NCBI GenBank assembly: GCA_021295935.1
Contig: JAGWBL010000070.1
Coordinates: forward strand, 1-6,048
Reading direction: 5' to 3'
DNA: 6,048 nucleotides
DNA from: Pseudomonadales bacterium
GTDB lineage: Bacteria; Pseudomonadota; Gammaproteobacteria; Pseudomonadales; Azotimanducaceae
In this document: in pieces, positions 1-6,048 of the stretch
Numbering within the stretch: position 1 is the first letter of the stretch
Layout of the letters: each line of letters starts with the position of its first letter
Made by a program: the position numbers and the translations under genes
The notes under the pieces: generated by a model
The model's input: the letters and a program-made list of their open reading frames with translations, nothing else
The model's database searches: none
Told to the model about the DNA's origin: nothing

Positions 1-20
1 AGCGCCGACCGATTCGACTT

Positions 21-44
21 CACTTCGTCAGCGACGAAATCGTG
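21..44. repeat. Short inverted repeat (hairpin) near left edge
   Basis: TTCGTC (24-29) and GACGAA (33-38) are perfect complements around a three-base AGC loop. Pairing extends outward with CAC (21-23) and GTG (42-44) if ATC (39-41) is bulged. No U tract follows on either strand. The function is unknown. Confidence 0.5.
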
Positions 45-46
45 CC

Positions 47-65
47 CCCGAGAAGTGGCCTCGGG
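47..65. repeat. Short inverted repeat (hairpin) adjacent to the previous one
   Basis: CCCGAG (47-52) and CTCGGG (60-65) pair perfectly around a seven-base loop. It lies three bases beyond the extended hairpin at 21-44, so the two could stack as a double hairpin. There is no U tract, and the role is unknown. Confidence 0.5.
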
Positions 66-534
66 ACATCGACCCATCCGTCCCGTCATGCGAGTGATGC
101 CGCTTGTCGACCACACCTGACCGAATCGCCGCAAGCCAAGCAACGCCCTCCGCAGGGCTCGACGCCTACGACACACTTCGGGGGAAGGATGCCGTCCACT
201 GCGCGAGCAACCACTCCCATTCCGATCGTGTTCTATCTGCAAGCGCCATGCCAATACAGCAAAGACACTTGCACGATGCCGACGCCTGACGCCAGGAGGG
301 CTGCGATCCGTCGGCGGGAATGGGCGCATCTTCCATTGTGTGTCCAATCGTCCGATCCCGCGACCAACCCCTCCCACGCTCGCAAGGCAACCACGAACCG
401 GTGCGCAAGAGTGGGTTGCCCTCTGCGGATTGCCAGCGTCGCATGCTTGACCTCATGGGGCGCAGGGACCGATGAATCTTAGACCCCCTTTCCCGGCCGC
501 CATGCGATGTCGTGGCCGTTTCCCGACGTACGCC

Positions 535-1506
535 TCAGTCGAGCGCATCCTCGATCCAGCGGGAGAGATCCGGCACCCCAGTGCGGAACGCCTCGCACAG
601 CCGAAACTGCGCGCGGGCGCGTTCGAGGTTTTCTCCCCGTCGCCGCACCTTGAAGTACCTGTCGCCTTGACAGTGATCGTTCAGGAAACGCAGTCCCAGC
701 ATGAAGCTCATGTGCGCCGGAGCCAGCGCCATGGACTCTGAGACACGAACCGCGCGGAATGGCAGCCGGAACGGTCTGAAGAACCCCGCAATCGCGCTCT
801 TGCCGCGTTTCATCATGCTCTGCCACTCTGCATTTCCGACGGAGGTACAGGCGGATCGAACAAAGTCGCCGAAATCGAACGCTGGATGTCCCTGCATCAG
901 GGTGTCGAGATCCACGATCTTGAGAACTCGAGGACTTCTCGGATGGAAGATCAGGTTGTCAACCTTGCAATCGCCATGGATGATCTGTTCGCCGGTGGAG
1001 TAATCAGGCACACGATGCCTTTGCACCTCCACGAATTCGCGTTCCGGTTTCGTCTCGGCGTCTTGCTCCAGTGTGTCGTGGATCGCCAGGTAGTGGTCAA
1101 TGTCGTGGTATCCGGGAACAGCTGGCTCCAGCGACACGTCGCAAGCGGCGAGGCGATTCAGAAGCGTTCCGAACGCTTCGCCCGCGGGCTCAACCAACTC
1201 TTCGGGAACCTGGCGGAAGCACCGTCCTTTCACGTACGGGGACACGCGCCACAACGATCCGTCGGGAACGCGGTACGGGTTCGTTCGATCTGGCACTCTC
1301 AGAGGGTGGATCCCCAGCTCTCCCAATGCGTCCGCCACTCGACTGACGTTGCGCATCAGGGCCTCCGCGTTCGGAAAGACCCGTTCGTTGACCCTCTGGA
1401 CGACGAACCGACTGCCAACCAGGAACGTGTCGTTGATGTAGCCGTCGCCAAACGATGCGACGGAGCCATCCAAGCCCCAGTATCTGAGCGCGGCGTCAAT
1501 CCCCAC
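535..1506 (-). CDS. APH-fold sugar kinase resembling N-acetylhexosamine 1-kinase (NahK)
   Basis: Probable ATP-dependent kinase of the aminoglycoside phosphotransferase (APH) fold. Numbering is from the GTG at 1506 (323 residues). The N-lobe has FGDGYINDTFLV (19-30) and VVQRVNERVFPNAEALMRN (35-53), a pattern typical of NahK-type proteins. The catalytic loop is IHGDCKVDNLIF (176-187, Asp179 as base, Asn184), and metal-binding DLD (199-201) lies in IVDLDTLMQG, followed by FDFGDFVR (210-217). NahK phosphorylates GlcNAc or GalNAc at C1, which fits the overlapping hexosaminidase upstream. Start choice is uncertain: GTG 1506 overlaps the GH20 stop by 11 nt but has no clear ribosome binding site; TTG 1560 and CTG 1530 are in frame further upstream. 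The family is solid, the 1-kinase role is inferred from motifs and context, and another sugar or choline-type substrate is possible. Confidence 0.85.
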   Translation of the reverse strand: MGIDAALRYWGLDGSVASFGDGYINDTFLVGSRFVVQRVNERVFPNAEALMRNVSRVADALGELGIHPLRVPDRTNPYRVPDGSLWRVSPYVKGRCFRQVPEELVEPAGEAFGTLLNRLAACDVSLEPAVPGYHDIDHYLAIHDTLEQDAETKPEREFVEVQRHRVPDYSTGEQIIHGDCKVDNLIFHPRSPRVLKIVDLDTLMQGHPAFDFGDFVRSACTSVGNAEWQSMMKRGKSAIAGFFRPFRLPFRAVRVSESMALAPAHMSFMLGLRFLNDHCQGDRYFKVRRRGENLERARAQFRLCEAFRTGVPDLSRWIEDALD

Positions 1507-3457
1507 GGTCGCAGAACGCGTAGACCACAGGCAGCAGCACCTCCCCGTAAGGACCTGCAAGCGATCGATCTGCGGTTCGCGTGCCCTCGGCTACATCAGC
1601 CAATAGAGCCAGCGCATCGGAGGCCTCTTCCAAGACAGCCAGCTCCGGATGCGACTGCACCGCAGACGCGAAGTTCCGGTTCTGGCTACGCCAGCCCGAC
1701 GTCCAACGCGACAGATCTCGGGCGCTTCGAACATCCTCCATGCACTCCCTGACAAACATGCTCTCAGGCACAAGACGATCCACGATCTGATCCAGGCAGC
1801 TGCTTGCATCGTAGGGTCTGGGCGCGTGAACGTCGTTCGCGCCTTCAAGCCGGGCCCTCAGACTCTGAGGGCCGAGATGGCGAGCGTACCACTTCACCGG
1901 TTCCAGCATTTGCAGCAACGGCAGCATCGACTCAGGCAGACCCTCCGTTCTCGAGCGTCCCAGGTCAACGAACCCGCGGGTGGTCTCGAGTCGACGGTGT
2001 TGGTGTCGCATCCGGCGGTACGCGTCAGTCTCGGTCACCGCCTCAGCCCCGTTCCAGAACCGCTCGGCGATCATGGGCAAGCGACTGCAGACGCGTCGGT
2101 GCAGTTCGTCCTCGGGGACGAGTTCCGCCCACATGCAAGCCTCGCCTCCCAGGAGTTCTCCAGACTCGACCCCGTTCGGAAGTGAAGGCAGCTCGAACGG
2201 ACCCGTACCCCATGCCACACCTTCGACGACATGCGCAAGACGGTCATCGTCCCTCTCCGACTGCTGGTTGGCACGGGCCTCTTCCAAGCTGGAGTCTGGG
2301 CGATAGCGATAGTGCACATCCGCTGGGTAGTTCAAGTCAAGGTAGTACGGCGCCGACGCCACGACCGAGTGGCCGGCTTGCAGGGCCGCATCTCGGAAGC
2401 CCAAGGACCGCCATGACTGGACTGCGAACTCTTTGGGCAGCGATGGATGCAACGCCTCATCCCAAGCCAGCGACGCTCGATCAAGGGAGCGGAGCACGTC
2501 TTGGAGAAAACCATAGAAGACGGCCTGCAGATCGTGATTCGACCGGATGCCTTTCAAGCGCTTGTAGCCACGCACGCGCTCGGAGCGATCCCACCAGTCC
2601 GAAACCACTTCGTCGCCGCCAACGTGAACGAATTCGTCTGGGAACACGACCGCAACTTCGCCGAGCAGCGTCTCCACAGCAGATCGCACTTCAGGACTGC
2701 TGACGTCCAAGCATGCCCTCTGGACGCCGAATTGATTGGTGTCCACCTCCTCTCGGACTGCCCCCCATTCGGGAATCGCCCGGATCCAGCTGCTGCAGTG
2801 CCCCGGCATGTCAATTTCCGGAACCACCCGAATCCCTCGATCCGCTGCGGCCTCGACCAAGCCGGCCAGTTCTTGCGGTGAGTAGTGTTCCTTGCTCACA
2901 AGCTGCGGAAAGCTTGAAGTTCCGAACCGGAATCCCTGATCGTCGGTCAGGTGCAGATGCAACACGTTCAGCCGGAATTGGAACATCAGGTCCAGAGTCT
3001 CTTGCAGAACCCTCGGCGATATGAAACGCCGGGCAGGATCCAGCATCAACCCGCGCCAGCGGAACTTCGGACAGTCTTCAACAACGCATCGCGGAATCTC
3101 GCGCCCTTCCCGCAGCTGGTCAAGCGTCGAGAGCGCGGCCAAAACGCCCCAATCCTCTCGCGCTCTCACTCGAACGCTGGATGCATCAACATGCAACTCG
3201 TAGCCGTAGTCGGAATCGAGCCTCGGAAACTTGTGGGCGGCCGAGAGGCAGGCTTCGATCTCGACAGGCAAATGGTTCATCGAGAGCCGGTCGAGCATCC
3301 GAGCAATCCTCCCAGGCAAGCTGGACACTGCAGCACGAGATCGTGAATCGTCTACGTACAGAGTTCCTCCCGCCACCCTCAAGGACCGCGGACTTGGAAG
3401 CAACGACTCGATAGAGGCCGGCAATGCGGTCAGGTGCGCGGAAACGTCCGCTTCCAC
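1496..3457 (-). CDS. GH20 beta-N-acetylhexosaminidase, probably cytoplasmic
   Basis: Removes terminal beta-linked GlcNAc or GalNAc by substrate-assisted catalysis. The protein has 653 residues. About 20-128 is the GH20 N-terminal domain (GH20b type). The (beta/alpha)8 catalytic domain begins at the substrate-binding WRGLMLDPARRF (134-145), continues through HLHLTDDQGFR (167-177) and EIDMPGHCSSW (214-224), and carries the catalytic pair Asp282-Glu283 in HVGGDE. Pocket tryptophans lie at 332 (AWDEALHP), 349 (QSW) and 443 (GGEACMWAE). Residues about 495-653 are a mostly helical C-terminal extension. No signal peptide or lipobox is seen, so an intracellular substrate such as imported oligosaccharide is likely. 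The GTG start at 3457 overlaps ribH by 28 nt with a weak GAG 8 nt upstream; a TTG at 3424 is an alternative. The gene overlaps the kinase downstream, suggesting coupled translation. Confidence 0.93.
   Translation of the reverse strand: MEADVSAHLTALPASIESLLPSPRSLRVAGGTLYVDDSRSRAAVSSLPGRIARMLDRLSMNHLPVEIEACLSAAHKFPRLDSDYGYELHVDASSVRVRAREDWGVLAALSTLDQLREGREIPRCVVEDCPKFRWRGLMLDPARRFISPRVLQETLDLMFQFRLNVLHLHLTDDQGFRFGTSSFPQLVSKEHYSPQELAGLVEAAADRGIRVVPEIDMPGHCSSWIRAIPEWGAVREEVDTNQFGVQRACLDVSSPEVRSAVETLLGEVAVVFPDEFVHVGGDEVVSDWWDRSERVRGYKRLKGIRSNHDLQAVFYGFLQDVLRSLDRASLAWDEALHPSLPKEFAVQSWRSLGFRDAALQAGHSVVASAPYYLDLNYPADVHYRYRPDSSLEEARANQQSERDDDRLAHVVEGVAWGTGPFELPSLPNGVESGELLGGEACMWAELVPEDELHRRVCSRLPMIAERFWNGAEAVTETDAYRRMRHQHRRLETTRGFVDLGRSRTEGLPESMLPLLQMLEPVKWYARHLGPQSLRARLEGANDVHAPRPYDASSCLDQIVDRLVPESMFVRECMEDVRSARDLSRWTSGWRSQNRNFASAVQSHPELAVLEEASDALALLADVAEGTRTADRSLAGPYGEVLLPVVYAFCDRGD
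1540..1546 (-). promoter_or_regulatory. Strong Shine-Dalgarno-like GGGGAGG inside the end of the hexosaminidase gene
   Basis: The minus strand reads GGGGAGG at 1546-1540, within codons for the GH20 C-terminus. It is 9 nt before an in-frame CTG (1530-1528) of the kinase and 33 nt before the preferred GTG (1506). It may direct kinase initiation at a non-standard start, act by re-initiation, or be a coincidence of coding sequence. Confidence 0.3.
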
Positions 3458-3903
3458 TGGATCATCTCGACAGCGGCGACAGCCGCCTCGATGCCCTTGT
3501 TGCGGTCGTCATCCCCGCAACGGGCCGCGGCTTCCGACAGGCTGTTCACCGGCAGTACCTCGTTGATCACCCGCACGCCCGACTTGCGCGCCACCTCCCC
3601 CAATGCACGCGCCACCTCGTCCACGATCATGTCGAAGTGCAGGGTCTCTCCACGCAGCACCACACCAAGGCACACGAGCGCGTCAGGACGGGGGGGCTCT
3701 CGCGTCACCTGGTCAGCGGCGAAGCCGAGTTCCAGCGTTCCCGGGAGCCTGTGTGTCACGACCTGCAACCCGCAACCCTCGAGAACAGTCCGACACCGTC
3801 GCAGCATGGTGTTGACGTAGTCCGGGTACCACTTCGAATAGAGAATGTGAACCGTCCCCTGCAATCTGGGCAGATGGTCCGTGTCTACAACCGCCTGAGC
3901 CAT
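3430..3903 (-). CDS. ribH: 6,7-dimethyl-8-ribityllumazine synthase
   Basis: Catalyses the penultimate step of riboflavin synthesis in the cytoplasm: condensation of 5-amino-6-ribitylamino-uracil with 3,4-dihydroxy-2-butanone 4-phosphate to lumazine. The 157-residue length is normal. Family landmarks: aromatic Trp25 in the first loop (SKWYPDYV), PGTLELGFAA (54-63), LGVVLRGETLHFD (79-91) with the catalytic His89, Arg128 matching the phosphate-binding Arg, and NKG (135-137) followed by IEAAVAAVEM. Two segments depart from the usual pattern: the proline of GxxE(I/L)P is Gly60, and the GV(L/V)T loop reads EVLP (115-118). The ATG at 3903 is chosen for its ribosome binding site and because the upstream extension lies inside the GNAT gene. 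No other riboflavin genes are visible nearby. The family is certain; a canonical role in riboflavin synthesis is likely but not proved. Confidence 0.93.
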   Translation of the reverse strand: MAQAVVDTDHLPRLQGTVHILYSKWYPDYVNTMLRRCRTVLEGCGLQVVTHRLPGTLELGFAADQVTREPPRPDALVCLGVVLRGETLHFDMIVDEVARALGEVARKSGVRVINEVLPVNSLSEAAARCGDDDRNKGIEAAVAAVEMIQWKRTFPRT

Positions 3904-3909
3904 CGGTTG

Positions 3910-3917
3910 CCTAATCC
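3910..3917 (-). promoter_or_regulatory. Ribosome binding site of ribH overlapping the upstream stop codon
   Basis: On the minus strand GGATTAGG ends 6 nt before the ATG at 3903-3901. The TAG stop of the acetyltransferase gene (3913-3911) lies inside this element, so ribosomes terminating on the first gene would sit on the initiation site of the second. This supports translational coupling and fixes the ribH start at 3903 instead of the longer upstream reading frame. Confidence 0.6.
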
Positions 3918-4321
3918 GCTGTGGTGTCGAACCGCACCACGCCGTCCGCAGACTCATGGAAGTGCGATCTTGCAAAGATCGACGTGCATGGCACGGATCT
4001 GAACTCCAGTCTGCGCCCTCCTGAGGACTCGACGACCGCTTGGGCGTGGGCGAGCAGCCAACTGCCCAACCCCCTGCGCCGATGTTCTCGATCGACCGTC
4101 AACGCGTTCAATACGAACGCTTCGGCCGCGACCCTGCTCATGCTGTAGCAACCCACCAGCGTGCCCCCCCACTTCGCAACGCGCGTCCACTCCCGATCCA
4201 CCGGAACGAGGTTGCCAACAAGCGGATGGAGAAAGTCCTCGTCATTCGGACGCAGGATCTTGTAGTCCCACGGATCGGCGGGCTTGTCCGATCGAGAGAG
4301 TCCTCGGGTCCTCAGCGACAA
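3911..4321 (-). CDS. GNAT-family N-acetyltransferase, small, substrate unknown
   Basis: Predicted acetyl-CoA-dependent acyltransferase of 136 residues, the size of a minimal single-domain GNAT enzyme. The diagnostic part is residues 68-92: a beta strand (AFVLNALTVD) followed by the acetyl-CoA pyrophosphate loop R82-R83-G84-L85-G86 and a helix (SWLLAHAQ). The C-terminal FARSHFHES (116-124) matches the usual strand/helix end of the fold. An in-frame TGA at 4327-4325 lies just before the TTG at 4321, so this TTG is the earliest possible start; no ATG or GTG lies near it, and a weak GGA sits 9 nt upstream. The gene ends 7 nt before ribH, so it probably heads an operon. The acceptor cannot be told from sequence: a small amine, a protein N-terminus or an amino sugar are all open. 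Confidence 0.8.
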   Translation of the reverse strand: MSLRTRGLSRSDKPADPWDYKILRPNDEDFLHPLVGNLVPVDREWTRVAKWGGTLVGCYSMSRVAAEAFVLNALTVDREHRRRGLGSWLLAHAQAVVESSGGRRLEFRSVPCTSIFARSHFHESADGVVRFDTTAD

Positions 4322-4412
4322 AGCTCAATTTCCATCCAGTCAACCGCAGTGTTCGCGCAAGCGAAAAACCGCAAATGGCGTGACGTCAGCGAGCATGGCG
4401 CACACCGGAACC

Positions 4413-6048
4413 TCAACTGCTGGCGAGCAGTTGCTGAACCGAAGTGCGCAGCCCCATGGGAGAGACAGCCTCGGGCTTGACAGGAGCGGCAATCAGCACG
4501 GCGACACGCGACCGTGGCCGGAACGAGCCACGCCACGGACCCTTGCCGTGAAGACTGAAGAAGTTGCCCCACAGGCCGCGCAATGCCATGGGAATCACGG
4601 GCACGGGAGTGGTGTCCACGATCTTCTTGATGCCCGCCTTGAACTCTCCCATCTCCCCGTCCGGAGTCAGGCGCCCCTCCGGGAAGATGCAGAGAAGCTC
4701 ACGGTTCTCGAGAGCCGCCCTGATCTCCTTGAAGGCGTTCTCGTACGCCTCCGGATTCTCGGTCTTCGGCGCGATGGGAATCGTGCGATTGGTCTTGAAG
4801 ATCGACTTGAGAATCGGACGCTGGTAGATCTCGTTGCTCATGATGAAGCGGATGGGACGGCTCACGGACCCTCCGAGAACCAGCGCGTCGATCTTGGTGA
4901 CGTGATTGCTAACGATCATGGCCGGACCGCGTTCCGGTACGTGTTCGAGACCGAAATGGCGAACTCGGAACAGCGAATGCGTGACCACCCACATGAGAAA
5001 CCGGAAGGTGAATTCCGGAACTTGGTTGAAGATGTAGATCGCCACCAGGATGTTGACGACTGAAACCGCTACCAACAGCAGGGGAATGCTGTAGCCCAGA
5101 TAGGTGAGCCAGAACACCGCGAGTGCCGCACCGATGACCATGAAGATCGCGTTGATCACGTTGTTGGCGGCTATCACGCGCGCTCTTCGATCCTGAGGCG
5201 TGCGAGCCTGCATCATCGCCTGCATCGGCACGACATAGATGCCGAAGAACACGCCAACCATCAGGAAGTCGATCAATAATCGCCAAGAACCAGAAAGCCG
5301 CAGGAATTCCATCGCGCCCACGAGTTCAGCCGGCGGATGTATCGACTGGATGGCGAAATACGAGTCGAAACCGAACAGGCTCATGCCGGCGGCTCCCAAG
5401 GGCACCAGTCCGATCTCGACGCGCCGGCGTCCAAGAGCCTCGCACAGCAACGACCCGCCGGCCACGGACAGAGTGAAGGTGACGAGAAACAGCGTGAGCA
5501 CCGACTCGTTGCCGCCCAAATGCAATTTGGAGAGATTGCCCATCTGGGCAAGGTACAAGGAGCCCAGCAGCCAGGACCAGGAGATGCCCACGATCGCCTG
5601 AAATACGGGCTTGCGCTCGGTCGCAACCTTGAACAGGTCCATGAGGCCGGTGAACGGATTCCATTCCGGCTTGGCCCCGGGATCGGCCGGAGCCTTGGGT
5701 ATCGCAAGACTCGCCAAGTAGCCGACAACCGCGACCGCGACCACCATGAATGCGAGCCAACCCACAAGTGCCGACTGGGCTCCCAGTTGCGTTCCGACGA
5801 TCGTCCCAATCAATATGGCGACAAACGTCCCCATCTTGACCAATCCGTTTCCGCCAACCAGCTCGTTGGAACGCAGATGCTGAGGAAGCAATGACCACTT
5901 GAGCGGGCTGTAGAAGGTCGATTGTGCGCCGAGCAGGAACAATACCAACAGCATCAACACCGGATCGCGCAAGTACAAAGTCGCCACGATCAGGAGCGCG
6001 ATCCCTATCTCGGCCAGCTTGATGTGGCGCACAAGACGGGATTTCTCG
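4413..6048 (-). CDS. LplT-type MFS transporter fused to PlsC-type acyltransferase (5' end outside window)
   Basis: Probable inner-membrane protein that flips lysophospholipid and re-acylates it, as the LplT/Aas system does. Numbering here counts the GTG-encoded Val at 6032 as residue 1; the frame stays open to the window edge (preceding residues EKSRL), so the true start lies further right. Residues 1-340 are hydrophobic with many membrane segments (about 8-36, 65-85, 90-111, 146-162, 177-195, 253-270, 290-335) and carry LplT-like stretches YSPLKWSLLPQHL (41-53) and ELVGGNGLVKMGTFVAIL (57-74). Residues 355-539 form the PlsC domain: HX4D motif at His377-Asp382 (NHVTKID), FPEG at 450-453 and VIPMALRG near 479-486. 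The protein ends after PlsC, so the AMP-binding acyl-ACP synthetase module of some Aas-type fusions is absent. The family assignment is strong; the exact lipid substrate is inferred. Confidence 0.9.
   Translation of the reverse strand, partial: EKSRLVRHIKLAEIGIALLIVATLYLRDPVLMLLVLFLLGAQSTFYSPLKWSLLPQHLRSNELVGGNGLVKMGTFVAILIGTIVGTQLGAQSALVGWLAFMVVAVAVVGYLASLAIPKAPADPGAKPEWNPFTGLMDLFKVATERKPVFQAIVGISWSWLLGSLYLAQMGNLSKLHLGGNESVLTLFLVTFTLSVAGGSLLCEALGRRRVEIGLVPLGAAGMSLFGFDSYFAIQSIHPPAELVGAMEFLRLSGSWRLLIDFLMVGVFFGIYVVPMQAMMQARTPQDRRARVIAANNVINAIFMVIGAALAVFWLTYLGYSIPLLLVAVSVVNILVAIYIFNQVPEFTFRFLMWVVTHSLFRVRHFGLEHVPERGPAMIVSNHVTKIDALVLGGSVSRPIRFIMSNEIYQRPILKSIFKTNRTIPIAPKTENPEAYENAFKEIRAALENRELLCIFPEGRLTPDGEMGEFKAGIKKIVDTTPVPVIPMALRGLWGNFFSLHGKGPWRGSFRPRSRVAVLIAAPVKPEAVSPMGLRTSVQQLLASS
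4414..4433 (-). repeat. Perfect 8-bp inverted repeat across the stop codon of the transporter-acyltransferase gene
   Basis: On the minus strand CAACTGCT and AGCAGTTG flank a four-base CGCC loop. The right arm runs into the TGA stop (4415-4413), so the hairpin consists of the last codons of the gene. It is not followed by a U tract (the next bases are AGGTTCCGG), so it is not a standard intrinsic terminator. It might stabilise the 3' end of the mRNA or attenuate read-through into the next gene; that is inference. The structure itself is plain in the sequence. Confidence 0.65.

Larger units (their letters stand above)
1..534. other. Stretch without a supportable gene downstream of the kinase
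   Basis: After the kinase stop (TGA at 537-535) the remaining sequence shows no recognisable coding region on either strand. Open frames exist (plus strand 42-482, minus strand 166-456), but their products are rich in Arg, Ser, Thr and Pro, lack any known motif, and have no ribosome binding sites. I see no U-tracted terminator directly after the kinase, no clear promoter and no tRNA. A minus-strand frame open to the left edge (from ATG at 89) could be the beginning of another gene, but nothing beyond openness supports it. The only structures are two short hairpins near the left edge and a weak 5-bp hairpin at 145-158. Confidence 0.55.

Noticed and set aside
145..158. Hairpin GCCCT-ccgc-AGGGC as an operon terminator
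   Set aside because: Only 5 bp, no U tract on either strand and almost 400 bases from the kinase stop.
166..456. Minus-strand 96-codon frame downstream of the kinase, with a Cys cluster (CKCLCC)
   Set aside because: No ribosome binding site before the ATG, no recognisable fold or metal-site spacing, and composition like random GC-rich sequence.
42..482. Plus-strand 146-codon frame, open to the left edge
   Set aside because: Low-complexity Arg/Ser/Thr/Pro composition, no motif and no start signal. I could not support it as a gene or as a gene remnant.
886..1752. Long plus-strand open frame (288 codons) opposite the kinase and hexosaminidase genes
   Set aside because: Antisense shadow of two genes with clear catalytic motifs. 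Its product shows no known motif and it crosses the boundary between both genes.
1804..2703. Plus-strand open frame of 299 codons opposite GH20
   Set aside because: The product is rich in Arg, Pro and Ser without domain signatures, and the opposite strand encodes the GH20 catalytic core.
4381..4388. 8-bp palindrome TGACGTCA as an operator
   Set aside because: A single short palindrome without a second copy or an adjacent promoter; chance cannot be excluded.
4322..4412. Promoter for the four-gene cassette in the 91-bp gap
   Set aside because: A TTGACT (minus strand, about 4343-4338) resembles a -35 box but lies too close to the TTG start to leave room for a -10 box and leader.
4284..5063. 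Plus-strand open frame of 259 codons opposite the PlsC domain
   Set aside because: Shadow frame: the minus strand here encodes the HX4D and FPEG motifs of PlsC.

Overview
The window is bacterial chromosomal DNA, moderately GC-rich by eye (not counted), with dense genes and frequent GTG/TTG starts. All five supported genes lie on the minus strand, so transcription runs from right to left. I cannot place the organism reliably. The MFS-acyltransferase fusion and the gene style fit a Gram-negative bacterium (Proteobacteria or the Planctomycetota/Verrucomicrobiota group), but that is inference. I see no mobile elements, tRNA or rRNA genes, CRISPR arrays or phage signatures.

Layout from right to left: (1) 4413-6048 is the 3' part of an LplT-type MFS transporter fused to a PlsC-type lysophospholipid acyltransferase; its start lies beyond the right edge. 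A perfect 8-bp hairpin overlaps its stop codon. (2) A 91-bp gap (4322-4412) holds no convincing promoter. (3) A tight four-gene cassette follows: a small GNAT acetyltransferase (TTG start), lumazine synthase ribH (7 nt later, with its ribosome binding site overlapping the GNAT stop), a GH20 beta-N-acetylhexosaminidase (overlapping ribH by 28 nt), and an APH-fold kinase resembling N-acetylhexosamine 1-kinase (overlapping GH20 by about 11 nt). (4) Positions 1-534 contain no supportable gene, only two small adjacent hairpins near the left edge.

The clearest functional link is the last pair. A GH20 enzyme without a signal peptide would release GlcNAc or GalNAc in the cytoplasm, and the NahK-like kinase would phosphorylate the free sugar at C1, a short salvage route toward UDP-HexNAc. 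The presence of ribH and a GNAT enzyme in the same coupled cassette is not explained by this pathway. It is the most unusual feature of the window, together with a ribH sequence that departs from consensus in two active-site segments.
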